The notes below the pieces were generated by a model. The model was not told where the DNA came from and made no database searches. It saw nothing but the letters and a program-made list of their open reading frames with translations. A program made the translations under genes and the position numbers. A DNA stretch of 64,000 bases, from positions 1-64,000 of the forward strand of contig JAQYVF010000010.1 in NCBI GenBank assembly GCA_030145625.1. The letters are read 5' to 3'. Of the stretch, positions 54,821-63,157 are shown one piece after another (positions within the stretch are counted from its first letter, which is position 1; each line of letters starts with the position of its first letter). Source of the DNA: Desulfocapsa sp. Its GTDB lineage: Bacteria; Desulfobacterota; Desulfobulbia; Desulfobulbales; Desulfocapsaceae.

Positions 54821-57094
54821 GTGGTCATGAAAAATGTAGAGAGTCAAAAGTTTTTTTCTAAACAACTGAACGAGGGGTATTCTTATCTCTCCGCTTCCTT
54901 ATCCGCCTCGTTTGTCCTTACCTTTATTTTAGTCTACATTCTTTGGGGAAAAATAAGTTCTCAACTTCTGCTGGCCTGGGTCTCAGTTTTCCTGCTTGTT
55001 TTGTTTTTTAGATTAATCACCTGTTATTTTTATCAAAAAAGCTACACGGGCGGCGTTTCTGCCAGGAAGTGGACCTTGCTCTACTTTACCGGTTTAATCT
55101 CGGCAGGTGTCCTTTGGGGAATTATCGGAATTTTGATATTCTTGTCTGATTCGGTTCCTCACCAGATGTTTGTCGCATTTTTCCTTGGCGGCATGGTCGC
55201 CGGTGCCATTGCTTCAATATCTGTTATAAAATACGCCTTTTATTGTTTTAGCCTGCCGACCCTCCTTCCAGTTTCTTATAACTTTCTTTGTTGTGGTGGT
55301 GAAATACAATTTGCCATGGGAGCTATGATTCTCATTTTTCTGGTTTTCAGCGCTTCAATTTCATATCAAATGTATTCCAAGTCATGCAAATCAATTCAGA
55401 ATGAATTGGAAAAAGATAAGGAGATTGAGCAGCGTTTAAAAGTGGAAGAACAATTAAGAGGATACCAAAATGAATTGGAAAGAGAGGTTCAGGCACAGAC
55501 CGATGAACTGCTACAGGCAAATAAGGCGCTGAAAGAAGAAATAGAAGAACGAAAAAATGTAGAAAAGGAACTTTTTGAAAAAAGAGAGCAATTTCGTACT
55601 ATTATAGAAAATATTCCGGAAGCGATTTATCGTTGTGACTTAGATGCTCCATGGCATGTTGCCTATATGAGTGAAAATGTTTTTCCGTTCACCGGGTACA
55701 GTGCTGAGGAGTTCATGACCGGAAAATTAGTTTATGCAGACCTTGTTTACCCTGAAGATCTCACTTTTGTTGAGAAAGAGATCAGGAAGGGAGTTACAGG
55801 TCATAAACCGTATGTATTGGACTATAGGATTGTCCATCGTGACACAACTATCCGCTGGGTTTGTGAGAGGGGGCAGGCCCATTATGATGTTGATGGAAAT
55901 CCCCTCTGGCTGGATGGAGTTATCGTAGATATAACGGAACAAAAACAGATAAAGGAGGAGCTGCAGAAAAAAAATAATATTGAATCGCTGGGAGCTCTTG
56001 CAGGAGGTATTGCCCATGATTTTAACAACTTGTTTATGGGGATCTTTGGGAATATTGAAATGGCAAAGGAATTTGTGCCATCCTCAAGAGCTGAGTATCA
56101 ATTTCTGGAAAGTTCTCTACGGTCTTTAGATAAAGCAAAAAGATTAACAACACAACTCCTCACCTTTTCAAGAGGAGGGGATCCAATCATCAAGGCCGCC
56201 TCACTCAAAGAGTTAATTGAGGCGGCTCAACAAAATATTTTGCAGGGGTCCAATATACAAACCAGTCTCAATTTTTCTCCCGACCTTTGGTTGGTTGCCA
56301 TTGATCAGGCACAGATGAGTCAGGTTTTATATAACCTCTTCACCAACGTCAAAGAGGCAATGCCGGCTGGAGGGAATCTCTCTATACATGCGGAAAATAT
56401 GTTGATCGAGGAGGACAATACCACTCTTTCTCGTGGGAAATATGTGAAAATCTCTTTCAGGGATGAGGGAGTCGGTATTGCCCCTGATATTCAGGCAAAA
56501 ATATTTGACCCATATTTTTCGACAAAGACAAAAGGTGCTGACAAGGGAACAGGGATGGGACTCGCAGTGTGTCTCTCCATAATTACAAAACATAAAGGTC
56601 AGATCACTGTAGAATCAATACCTGGAAAAGAAACGATTTTTACTCTTCTGCTCCCGGCCTCGGTTGATGATGAAAAAACATCTGATGGAGAAAACAAAAG
56701 GAACCAAAAAATCTCCAAAAAGGTAAACCGTATTCTTATCCTTGAAGATGAAGAGGAGGTGCGTAGGGTTGTGGACATGATGTTAGAACGTTTGGGATAT
56801 GAGTTTGAAATTGTGGAAGATGGCAGGAAAGCCGTCGAGCTTTACCGGAAATCATTAGATTCAAGTAGACCCTTTGATATCGTCATTCTTGACCTTACAA
56901 TCCATGGAGGAATGGGAGGCAGAGAAACGATGGAGCAGTTGCGGAGGATTGATCCCCAGGTCAAGGCTATCGTGGCAAGTGGCTATACAGACGATATTGT
57001 TATGTCCAATTTTGAAGCATACGGTTTCGTTGCCTCCCTTGCAAAACCCTATAGTAAGAGCGCACTCAAAAAAACCCTGAAGCAGTATTGCTAA
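54821..57094 (+). CDS. Hybrid histidine kinase: membrane domain, PAS, HisKA, ATPase, receiver
   Basis: A sensor protein of 757 residues. About six TM segments (to residue ~190) form an MASE-like sensor, followed by a coiled coil (about 200-260), a PAS/PAC domain (AIYRCDLDAPWHVAYMSENV), a kinase core with H-box ALAGGIAHDFNNLFMG, N-box LYNLFTNVKEAMPAGG and GTGMGLAV, and a C-terminal receiver (ILILEDEEEVRRV, Asp in VILDLTIHGGMGG). The GTG at 54821 is chosen because AGGAG sits 8 bases upstream; the ATG at 54797 has no such site. The receiver is very similar to the lone receiver at 48896. Confidence 0.92.
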   Translation: MVMKNVESQKFFSKQLNEGYSYLSASLSASFVLTFILVYILWGKISSQLLLAWVSVFLLVLFFRLITCYFYQKSYTGGVSARKWTLLYFTGLISAGVLWGIIGILIFLSDSVPHQMFVAFFLGGMVAGAIASISVIKYAFYCFSLPTLLPVSYNFLCCGGEIQFAMGAMILIFLVFSASISYQMYSKSCKSIQNELEKDKEIEQRLKVEEQLRGYQNELEREVQAQTDELLQANKALKEEIEERKNVEKELFEKREQFRTIIENIPEAIYRCDLDAPWHVAYMSENVFPFTGYSAEEFMTGKLVYADLVYPEDLTFVEKEIRKGVTGHKPYVLDYRIVHRDTTIRWVCERGQAHYDVDGNPLWLDGVIVDITEQKQIKEELQKKNNIESLGALAGGIAHDFNNLFMGIFGNIEMAKEFVPSSRAEYQFLESSLRSLDKAKRLTTQLLTFSRGGDPIIKAASLKELIEAAQQNILQGSNIQTSLNFSPDLWLVAIDQAQMSQVLYNLFTNVKEAMPAGGNLSIHAENMLIEEDNTTLSRGKYVKISFRDEGVGIAPDIQAKIFDPYFSTKTKGADKGTGMGLAVCLSIITKHKGQITVESIPGKETIFTLLLPASVDDEKTSDGENKRNQKISKKVNRILILEDEEEVRRVVDMMLERLGYEFEIVEDGRKAVELYRKSLDSSRPFDIVILDLTIHGGMGGRETMEQLRRIDPQVKAIVASGYTDDIVMSNFEAYGFVASLAKPYSKSALKKTLKQYC

Positions 57095-57664
57095 AGGTGG
57101 CCTAAAGTCGGCAGCCAGGTTATTTCTCCGGGCTAGGGAAATTGTCATGCGTAGCAAAATGGGTTGGCGCCTGATTTCAATGGTAATTTGAACTATTGCT
57201 GCTCAAAAATATCTCTGCTTTATTCATAAAAGCTGTCTCGGCTTTTCCTCCACAATGTGTTTGGCTATGTGTTTGGCAGTTTCTTTGCAATTACTTAACT
57301 GGCTTGATTATCATGAGATATTGTTTAGTGGGATTAAATGCACATCTCCATGTTTGTCAACCCTCTTACTGGACCTATTTCGCTCAGTTAAAAAACAGCG
57401 ATAAGTCGATCCATTGTATGGATAGGAAAGGAGTTTTTAGTGTCTAACTGGCTGTTTTCTAGTGGTTATTATTTTAAACTGGTAGTAGATCTATGCAGGA
57501 CCCCTCCCAAAGGGGTGTTATGGTTGCTTTAAGACATTGTAATGTAATGTTGCCAGGGTATCGCTGGAGGATGACGGATGGAAGAACTATGGACATCGCA
57601 TGTGGCTTCCCCTTGAGGCGGATTTTTAAAGGAAGTACCTATCACACCTGTAAACGGTTGTACC
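57095..57664. other. Gene-free stretch before the HD-GYP gene
   Basis: About 570 bp. An 83-codon plus-strand frame at 57196 has no ribosome-binding site or motif and is not called. A small stem CCCCTCCCAAAGGGG lies near 57501. No c-di-GMP riboswitch core (GGGCAAACC...GACGCAAAG) was found. No ribosome-binding site is evident directly before the HD-GYP ATG. Confidence 0.4.
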
Positions 57665-59401
57665 ATGCTTGAAAAAAAAATAAGAAAGCTCTCCAATAAG
57701 ACTTCCCGCCGCATAGCATTGCCCACTTTTATTACCCTTTTCCTCTTTGTTATTGTTATTTTCTTCGTTCTTTTGCCTCAGCTTGAGGAGAATTTTCTCA
57801 ACAGGAAGAAGGAAATGATTCAAGAACTGACGGAAACGACCTGGAGCTTACTTGAGTCGTATCATGAACGGGAGTTAACCGGTGAATTGACTAGGGCCGA
57901 GGCTCAGAGGCGGGCTGTTTTACGAATTAATAAACTTCGTTACGGTCCGGAACAAAAAGATTACTTCTGGATCAACGATATGTCTCCGCGAATGATCATG
58001 CACCCCTATCGCAGCGATCTGGAGGGAAAAGATGTTTCTGATTTCCAGGATTCAAAAGGCAAATATCTTTTTCGTGAATTTGTTCGTACGGTGCAGAAAC
58101 AGGGAGCAGGGTATGTTGACTACATGTGGCAGTGGAAGGATGATCCTACAAAAATTTCTCCGAAAATGTCCTATGTGAAAGGATTTAAACCATGGGGATG
58201 GATAATCGGTACAGGGCTGTATGTCGATGATATTTATACCGAGATTTCCAAAATTCGGAAAAAACTCTCTGCCATTTCCATGGGCATTTTATTTATCGTC
58301 TCCTTGCTGGCTGTCTATTCCATTCGTCAGACCATGATAGCTGATCGAGAGCGATTGGGGATTTTTTTGGAGCGGGAAGGCTTGATGAAGTCACTGGAGA
58401 AGAGCAAGGAGCGCTATCGTAACCTGCTTGAGACCACCAGTGACTGGATATGGGAATCGGATCAGGATGGCAGATATACTTATTCAAGTCCCAGGGTGAA
58501 AGACCTGCTTGGTTTTGAGCCCAAAGAAATGGAAAATAAAACATTGATCGATATTGTTTCTCCTCAGCATACAAAATTATTCAGTGCGAAATTCAAAAAA
58601 ATGCTGCGCGCCAAAAAACCTATTAACGGTCTGGAGAGCACCTGCCTGGGAAAGAATGGTCAGGTAGTGGTGCTTGAAAACAACGCGGTGCCGATCTTCA
58701 ATCATCTGGAGGAATTAGTGGGGTATCGGGGTATTGCCCGAGATGTAACGGAACGAAAAGTAGCCTTGGAAAAGCTGAAAAAAAGCCGCGATGATCTGCA
58801 TACCAGTTTGGAGGAAACGGTATCGTCACTGGCATCTACCGCTGAGAAACGGGACCCCTATACTGCTGGTCATCAACAGCGGGTTGATCTTTTGGCGTGC
58901 GCAATTGGCAGGGAGCTGGGACTCCCTGAACTGCAGATCGAGGGGCTCCACATTGCAGCCCTGTTGCATGATATTGGCAAGATTACCCTGCCATCTGAGT
59001 ATCTTGCCAAACCAACTAAACTCTCCAAAGAGGAGACTGCCATCATCAGATTCCATACCGAGGTAGGGTATGATATTTTAAAAAATATCCACTTTCCATG
59101 GCCGGTGGCGGAGATCGTTTACCAGCATCATGAACATTTGGATGGATCGGGTTACCCGCGCGGGTTGATGGATAAGGATATTCTTCTGGAGGCAAAAATT
59201 ATTACTGTGGCAGACGTGGTGGAAGCCATGTCATCCCACCGTCCTTATCGTCCTTCGCTGGGTATAACCAAAGCCCTGGATGAAATTCGCTCAGGCAGAG
59301 GAACTCGCTATCATGCCGCGAGTGTGGATGCCTGCCTGCATCTCGTCCTGGATAAGAAATTAGAGCTTGCTTCCGGGGATTGGTGTCCGCTTTTTATCTG
59401 A
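57665..59401 (+). CDS. Cache-PAS-HD-GYP cyclic-di-GMP phosphodiesterase
   Basis: A 578-residue membrane sensor that likely degrades c-di-GMP. TM1 is at about 19-40, a periplasmic single-Cache (sCache_2) domain at 45-190 shows DYFWINDMSPRMIMHPY, and TM2 is at about 198-215. A PAS domain (250-360) and the HD-GYP domain (380-560) follow. The HD site reads ALLHDIGKITLP, and the GYP signature is HHEHLDGSGYPRGL, so the catalytic motif is complete. The Cache type suggests a small organic ligand. Confidence 0.93.
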   Translation: MLEKKIRKLSNKTSRRIALPTFITLFLFVIVIFFVLLPQLEENFLNRKKEMIQELTETTWSLLESYHERELTGELTRAEAQRRAVLRINKLRYGPEQKDYFWINDMSPRMIMHPYRSDLEGKDVSDFQDSKGKYLFREFVRTVQKQGAGYVDYMWQWKDDPTKISPKMSYVKGFKPWGWIIGTGLYVDDIYTEISKIRKKLSAISMGILFIVSLLAVYSIRQTMIADRERLGIFLEREGLMKSLEKSKERYRNLLETTSDWIWESDQDGRYTYSSPRVKDLLGFEPKEMENKTLIDIVSPQHTKLFSAKFKKMLRAKKPINGLESTCLGKNGQVVVLENNAVPIFNHLEELVGYRGIARDVTERKVALEKLKKSRDDLHTSLEETVSSLASTAEKRDPYTAGHQQRVDLLACAIGRELGLPELQIEGLHIAALLHDIGKITLPSEYLAKPTKLSKEETAIIRFHTEVGYDILKNIHFPWPVAEIVYQHHEHLDGSGYPRGLMDKDILLEAKIITVADVVEAMSSHRPYRPSLGITKALDEIRSGRGTRYHAASVDACLHLVLDKKLELASGDWCPLFI

Positions 59402-59427
59402 TGGCCACCGGATGTTATGAGAAGAGT

Positions 59428-59456
59428 AAACCGCTTATGGTTCTCATAAGCGGTTT
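59428..59456. terminator. Bidirectional hairpin between HD-GYP and anti-sigma genes
   Basis: Perfect 12-bp stem AAACCGCTTATG / CATAAGCGGTTT with a 5-base loop. It lies 26 bp after the HD-GYP stop and 16 bp after the stop of the convergent anti-sigma gene, so it probably ends both transcripts. Confidence 0.8.
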
Positions 59457-59472
59457 CATGAGTGACTATAGA

Positions 59473-60060
59473 CTATACCTTGACGGATAGAATGGAGTTT
59501 TCGCCGCCGAAATCATCCTGCACACGTTCCTGTACGGTCGGGTCGGCAATTTGTTGCCCATCTTCAACAAGGTAGCTGTACTGATATTCTCCTTCAGGAA
59601 GATTCAGAGTCAGGCTCCAGTACCCGCTGGGGCCTATTCTTTCCATGGCCACCGGTTGCCAGCTGGTAAATGTACCGATAATATCAGCATGGTCTGCATT
59701 CGGACGATAGATGATAAATCGATGAGGAATTTCCCTGTTTATGGCAGTGCTGGGAATCGGTACGGGAATTGATGGCGGCAGCATGAACAGAACTGCTGCT
59801 CCAAGCGCGAGACCTGTAGAAAAGAGTGCCGCAGGCCGTAGCCAGGGGACGGAAAAGCTTTTTTGAGATTTTTGCGCTATCGGCAACTGTACCTGGGGCA
59901 CTGGCTGTGTCAGTTCGGCATGCACCAGTTTTTCCTGCTCAAGCAGAGTAAGAGCCTCATCTTTAAATGTCTTTTCTTTATGTACCGTTTCCACAAAATC
60001 GATTTTTTCATCAAGATCCAGCTCGTTGTCAATAAACATACTGATTAGATAATCTTTCAT
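59473..60060 (-). CDS. Anti-sigma factor-like protein with glycogen-binding-like (CBM48/E-set) domain
   Basis: A 195-residue protein. The cytoplasmic N-terminus (about 1-70) has MFIDNELDLDEKIDFVETVH, typical of anti-sigma helical domains but without the usual zinc-finger HxxxCxxC motif. A TM lies at about 75-97 (FSTGLALGAAVLFMLPP). The C-terminal ~85 residues resemble the early-set/AMPK glycogen-binding domain (ADIIGTFTSWQPVAM, GYWSLTLNLPEGEYQYSYLV). Such a combination occurs in some anti-sigma factors. It overlaps the sigma gene by 4 bases. Confidence 0.85.
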   Translation of the reverse strand: MKDYLISMFIDNELDLDEKIDFVETVHKEKTFKDEALTLLEQEKLVHAELTQPVPQVQLPIAQKSQKSFSVPWLRPAALFSTGLALGAAVLFMLPPSIPVPIPSTAINREIPHRFIIYRPNADHADIIGTFTSWQPVAMERIGPSGYWSLTLNLPEGEYQYSYLVEDGQQIADPTVQERVQDDFGGENSILSVKV

Positions 60061-60533
60061 AGCTCACCTGCATGAAGTATTTTTTTAAGTTTAAGACGAG
60101 AGCGGTGTATTTTAACTTTTATGTTTGACTCGCTTGTGCCGGTCAGTTCGGCAATTTTTTTGTAGGACAGGCCGTTGCTGACGGCCAGGGACAGGACCTT
60201 GACCTCATCCGGGTCAAGCTGCTGCAGTGCATCCTGCACGCGGCGTGATTCTTCACGTACCAGAAAATTTGACTCTTCATCACACTCGCTCTTATGCCGT
60301 TCCTCTAGGAACGGAACGGTGGTGCGTTGTCTGCGGCAGTTATCGTTAAGCAGATTGCGACCAATGGTAAAGAGCAGTGATACGCTGAATTCCCCCTTAC
60401 CGTATCGTTCAAGATACCTGGTAAAGCTTTCCTGTAAGGTATCCGCCGCCAGGTAATGATCACCACTCCTGCGCAGAAGATACCCAAAAAACCGATCTTT
60501 ATTGTCGCTGTAAAATTCTCTAAAGGTATTCAT
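60057..60533 (-). CDS. ECF-type RNA polymerase sigma factor
   Basis: A sigma70-family ECF factor of 158 residues. Region 2 lies at about 1-65 (FREFYSDNKDRFFGYLLRRS and DTLQESFTRYLERYG) and region 4 at about 100-150 (GLSYKKIAELTGTSESNIKV), ending with the helix-turn-helix KVKIHRSRLKLKKIL. The anti-sigma gene follows with a 4-base overlap. It is divergent from the secreted cysteine-repeat protein, the likely regulon member. Confidence 0.94.
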   Translation of the reverse strand: MNTFREFYSDNKDRFFGYLLRRSGDHYLAADTLQESFTRYLERYGKGEFSVSLLFTIGRNLLNDNCRRQRTTVPFLEERHKSECDEESNFLVREESRRVQDALQQLDPDEVKVLSLAVSNGLSYKKIAELTGTSESNIKVKIHRSRLKLKKILHAGEL

Positions 60534-60563
60534 CTTATTAGGTAAACGTTTTTCTCCCGCAGA

Positions 60564-60608
60564 GGTTACTGATATTTTTTTTATAAAAAATATCAGTAAC
60601 CTTTTTTT
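60564..60608. terminator. 17-bp perfect hairpin with T-run between divergent promoters
   Basis: GGTTACTGATATTTTTT (60564-60580) pairs perfectly with its complement at 60585-60601 around TTAT, followed by seven T on the plus strand. It looks like a rho-independent terminator but lies upstream of both flanking genes. It could stop transcripts arriving from antisense of the sigma gene, or it overlaps the sigma promoter. Confidence 0.6.
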
Positions 60609-60622
60609 CGCTGAATCGTTCC
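60595..60622 (-). promoter_or_regulatory. Possible ECF-type promoter of the sigma gene
   Basis: On the minus strand GGAAC (60622-60618) is followed after 17 bases by GTTACT. GGAAC is the classic ECF -35 core. The -10 part is loose and falls inside the hairpin stem, so this is only a candidate for autoregulation. Confidence 0.3.
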
Positions 60623-60639
60623 CCCTCTATATGAATCGC

Positions 60640-60651
60640 GAACATATGTTC
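60640..60651. promoter_or_regulatory. Palindrome GAACATATGTTC
   Basis: Perfect 12-bp palindrome 83 bp upstream of the cysteine-repeat gene and 107 bp upstream of the sigma gene. A regulator binding site is possible; no factor is known. Confidence 0.35.
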
Positions 60652-60733
60652 ACAGATGTTAATGGAGCGGTTTTTACCGCTTAATATAACTTTCCCGCTG
60701 TGGGAACAATTCAATCATCAGGAGATTATCAAG

Positions 60734-61345
60734 ATGAAACTTTCAAGAAAAGTCAGCACGATTATCGGTATGGCAGCACTCTTTGGTATGCTTACGGTAC
60801 CGGCTATGGCTCAGACAACACTACCCGGCTCGTCGCTGGGCGTTCAGTATGGCAGTGGAAACGGCAGCGACGCCGGTGATCAGGATCGTCTGCGGGATGG
60901 TTCCTGTTTACCTGCCGTTGAGATCGTAGCCCCGACTCTGGCAGGAGATCAGATTCGTGATAAAAAACAGCTTAAGGACGATTCATGCTTACCTGCAGTT
61001 GAGATTGTAACCCCCACTCTGGCTGCTGATCAGATTCGTGATAAAAAACAGCTTAAGGACGGTTCTTGTATACCTGCAGTTGAGATCGTAACGCCCACTC
61101 TGGCTGCTGATCAGATTCGTGATAAAAAACAGCTTAAGGACGGTTCCTGTTTACCTGCAGTTGAGATCGTAGCCCCGACTCTGGCAGGAGATCAGATTCG
61201 TGATAAAAAACAGCTTAAGGACGATTCATGCTTACCTGCAGTTGAGATCGTAACTCCCACTCTGGCAGGAAATGGCAACGGTCGCAGCAGAGGAGACTGT
61301 GACGGTACCGGTGATGGTGATCGGGATGGTTCTTGCCAGGTTTGA
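60734..61345 (+). CDS. Secreted protein made of 27-residue cysteine-containing repeats
   Basis: A 203-residue protein. Signal peptide MKLSRKVSTIIGMAALFGML with cleavage after AMA. Five repeats of about 27 residues (DQIRDKKQLKDxSCxPAVEI then VxPTLA) follow, cysteines at 58, 85, 112, 139 and 166, and a Gly/Asp-rich tail with two more (CDG, GSCQV). One Cys per repeat, evenly spaced, suggests a ladder of metal ligands, intermolecular disulfides or attachment sites. No family is recognised. The ATG at 60734 has AGGAG upstream; an earlier in-frame ATG at 60656 lacks one. It is divergent from the ECF sigma gene. Confidence 0.8.
   Translation: MKLSRKVSTIIGMAALFGMLTVPAMAQTTLPGSSLGVQYGSGNGSDAGDQDRLRDGSCLPAVEIVAPTLAGDQIRDKKQLKDDSCLPAVEIVTPTLAADQIRDKKQLKDGSCIPAVEIVTPTLAADQIRDKKQLKDGSCLPAVEIVAPTLAGDQIRDKKQLKDDSCLPAVEIVTPTLAGNGNGRSRGDCDGTGDGDRDGSCQV
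60878..61267 (+). repeat. 81-bp tandem repeats inside the cysteine-repeat gene
   Basis: The repeat units are 81 bp and nearly identical in DNA (for example TCGTGATAAAAAACAGCTTA in each full unit). The units ending at about 61010 and 61255 are the most alike. The first unit is shorter by 12 bp. Such identity points to recent expansion and to possible copy-number variation. Confidence 0.88.
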
Positions 61346-61398
61346 GAACGGGCTTCGATTGTAAATGTACCAATTCTAATTGAGTTCACAATTTGTTG

Positions 61399-61433
61399 TA
61401 CCCCCCCGCTGATTTTATGATCAGCGGGGGGTA
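61399..61433 (+). terminator. Terminator hairpin after the cysteine-repeat gene
   Basis: Stem TACCCCCCGCTGAT / ATCAGCGGGGGGTA around a TTTATG-like loop, 54 bp after the stop. A T-run follows 12 bases later rather than at once, so it may be only part of the stop signal. Confidence 0.7.
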
Positions 61434-61463
61434 GGATTTGGGAAATTTTTTAGAATCTCTCCG

Positions 61464-61515
61464 CACAAGGGCTTCCAGAGGATGTTCATATTCTTCTGGA
61501 GGCCCTTGTGTTTTT
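61464..61515 (+). terminator. Second terminator hairpin
   Basis: CACAAGGGCTTCCAGAGGA pairs with TCTTCTGGAGGCCCTTGTG through 17 Watson-Crick and two G-U pairs, then five T. It is a strong rho-independent terminator on the plus strand, backing up the first. Confidence 0.8.
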
Positions 61516-61888
61516 CAGGAGGAGCTGTGTTGGCATAAATGATAGATAATATTGATTAATTTGTAAATGAACCTCGTTTGGAAATGATGATAATCGAATT
61601 TGTTTTTGCATGACAAAAAAATCCTCGCTAGTGAGAAAGTCAAAAAATGAAACGAAATCGTAATAGTTCACTGGGGGTAACCCAGGTGGGCTATGCGAAG
61701 ACGGGCACCGTTGGCATATCTTTTTTCTCTGATTCGGACGGAGGTACCCTGTCATTTACGGTATGTGGATCTTTCACCCATAGAAAAAGTAAGGTTGATT
61801 TTGTTTTCGAACGCAAGCCATAAAAATATGGCCGTGAGGCTGCACGCTACTCACTCTTTTTTATATCTACAGAAGTTAAGGAATGGAC

Positions 61889-62758
61889 ATGAAAATTTTT
61901 TCTTTAGTAGTACTATTTTTTACGTTGACCTGTTTAACATCCTGGGGTCAAGAACCTACCTATAAACAAGGAGTTAACATTTTTATAGAAACTGGTGTAA
62001 CCCAGCCAGATCGTATACCTACCTGGTATGCTCCTATGGTTGCCATGCCATATGCCCCTGTTTTTGAAATTCTTGCCACTAAAGGAACTCAAGGTCGATA
62101 TTATCAGCGTACTTATGCAGTAACCATTAAAGATATTATCAAGTGGCATGGTCATGACTGTGAAGGCATAACACATGTCGCTAATTGCTCAAAGATTGCT
62201 TTCGATATTCTTTTCCCGGATGGAATTATTGATAGAAGTGTTCTCAAAGCAATTTCCGGGACAGGACCTTGTTGGTCAGATGGAGTCGCTTTTTTGACCG
62301 GAGCTCGTCTTCAATATGGCAACCTCGGCTTCTTTAAAAATAAAGACTATAATCATGCTATTATCTTGTATCGAGAGGATACAAAAGTCGCTGTCCTGGC
62401 CACGTTAAAAAAAGGGATTAATAACATCCCAAACGAGCCAGTAGTTCTTCCGGAAAAAATTAAATGGAAGACTAAAATTAACATGCAAGAAGTCATTGAT
62501 CTTAAAAAAGAGGTAAAAAATCCAAAAGGGACTCCTGTACCTTATCAAGTGGATCTTCTCCGCTATTATCAATGGATGCATGTTAACGATATCCTAAGCC
62601 ACCCACTAACTGAAAGCTACCAGGCTGAAATTATAAATAATTTCAGTTGGGATGATTGGGTCGACTCAACAAAGACTATTGCTAATCCGCATACACGTGG
62701 AGACATTCGGTTGAGAAATTATCCTTATCGTGAAAAGCCTGTTACAGAGGTGAAATAG
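61889..62758 (+). CDS. Secreted FmdE-domain protein
   Basis: A 289-residue protein with a signal peptide (MKIFSLVVLFFTLTCLTSWG). The central part matches the FmdE domain (formylmethanofuran dehydrogenase subunit E family): IIKWHGHDCEGITHVANCSK, corresponding to the family FHGHxCPG metal site, then GTGPCWSDGVAFLTG and GNLGFFKNKDYNHAIILY. The usual Pro after Cys is Glu here. Most family members are cytoplasmic; export is uncommon. The ATG at 61889 has AAGGA six bases upstream and is preferred to the ATG at 61883. Function unknown, perhaps metal binding in the periplasm. Confidence 0.85.
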   Translation: MKIFSLVVLFFTLTCLTSWGQEPTYKQGVNIFIETGVTQPDRIPTWYAPMVAMPYAPVFEILATKGTQGRYYQRTYAVTIKDIIKWHGHDCEGITHVANCSKIAFDILFPDGIIDRSVLKAISGTGPCWSDGVAFLTGARLQYGNLGFFKNKDYNHAIILYREDTKVAVLATLKKGINNIPNEPVVLPEKIKWKTKINMQEVIDLKKEVKNPKGTPVPYQVDLLRYYQWMHVNDILSHPLTESYQAEIINNFSWDDWVDSTKTIANPHTRGDIRLRNYPYREKPVTEVK

Positions 62759-63157
62759 TCCGTTTATTCGTGCTACTATAATATATCATTTTGGCAGAGC
62801 CGCTAACACCTGCCGGAATCACTGCGGGCATATTACAAGATAGGTGGTATCCACTTCGCTCTCCTGAAAGCACAATTCGTAGGTTGGGTTAAGCGAGCAG
62901 CTTCCACCTTATTCTGTTGGGTTCGCTTATCCTCTGCAAACTCAATGGGTTGATGCCTTTCGGTGTCAGCGAACCCAACAAACGTGAAGCATATAATCCG
63001 CTTAACCCAACCTACACAGTGTTCAAGGAGAGTGAAGTGGATGGCCCCGTTACAAGATATGAGCGTTGTTCCAGCAGGTTGTCGTTACGTTATTGCCAAT
63101 AAACCGGATGGTTATTGCTTCTTTTGATATCCCCCACCTCTTCCCCCTCTCTGCTGA
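62759..63157. other. Gene-free stretch containing a palindromic repeat
   Basis: About 400 bp between convergent genes (FmdE-like plus, NikK-like minus). It holds the 137-bp palindromic element at 62879-63015. No coding frame is supported. Confidence 0.5.
62879..63015. repeat. 137-bp palindromic dispersed-repeat element
   Basis: Perfect 17-bp terminal inverted repeats GTAGGTTGGGTTAAGCG (62879-62895) and its complement (62999-63015), with an inner pair TGTTGGGTTCGCT / AGCGAACCCAACA (62915-62927, 62968-62980). The core GGTTGGGTT/AACCCAACC is a type of short repeat seen in many bacterial genomes. No target duplication is evident. Confidence 0.8.

Larger units (their letters stand above)
61346..61888. 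other. Gene-free stretch between the repeat protein and the FmdE-like gene
   Basis: About 540 bp with two strong terminators at its left part and no supported gene. A 90-codon plus-strand frame (61693-61965) overlaps the next gene's start and has no motif. The promoter of the FmdE-like gene must lie at the right. Confidence 0.55.

Noticed and set aside
57196-57447. 83-codon plus-strand frame before the HD-GYP gene
   Set aside because: No ribosome-binding site or recognisable domain.
57480-57664. Cyclic-di-GMP riboswitch upstream of the HD-GYP gene
   Set aside because: The conserved core of the GEMM motif is absent.
61693-61965. 90-codon plus-strand frame overlapping the FmdE-like start
   Set aside because: No ribosome-binding site, and it overlaps the signal peptide of a well-supported gene in another frame.
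62917-63102. 61-codon frame within the palindromic repeat
   Set aside because: Consists largely of the translated repeat; no independent support.
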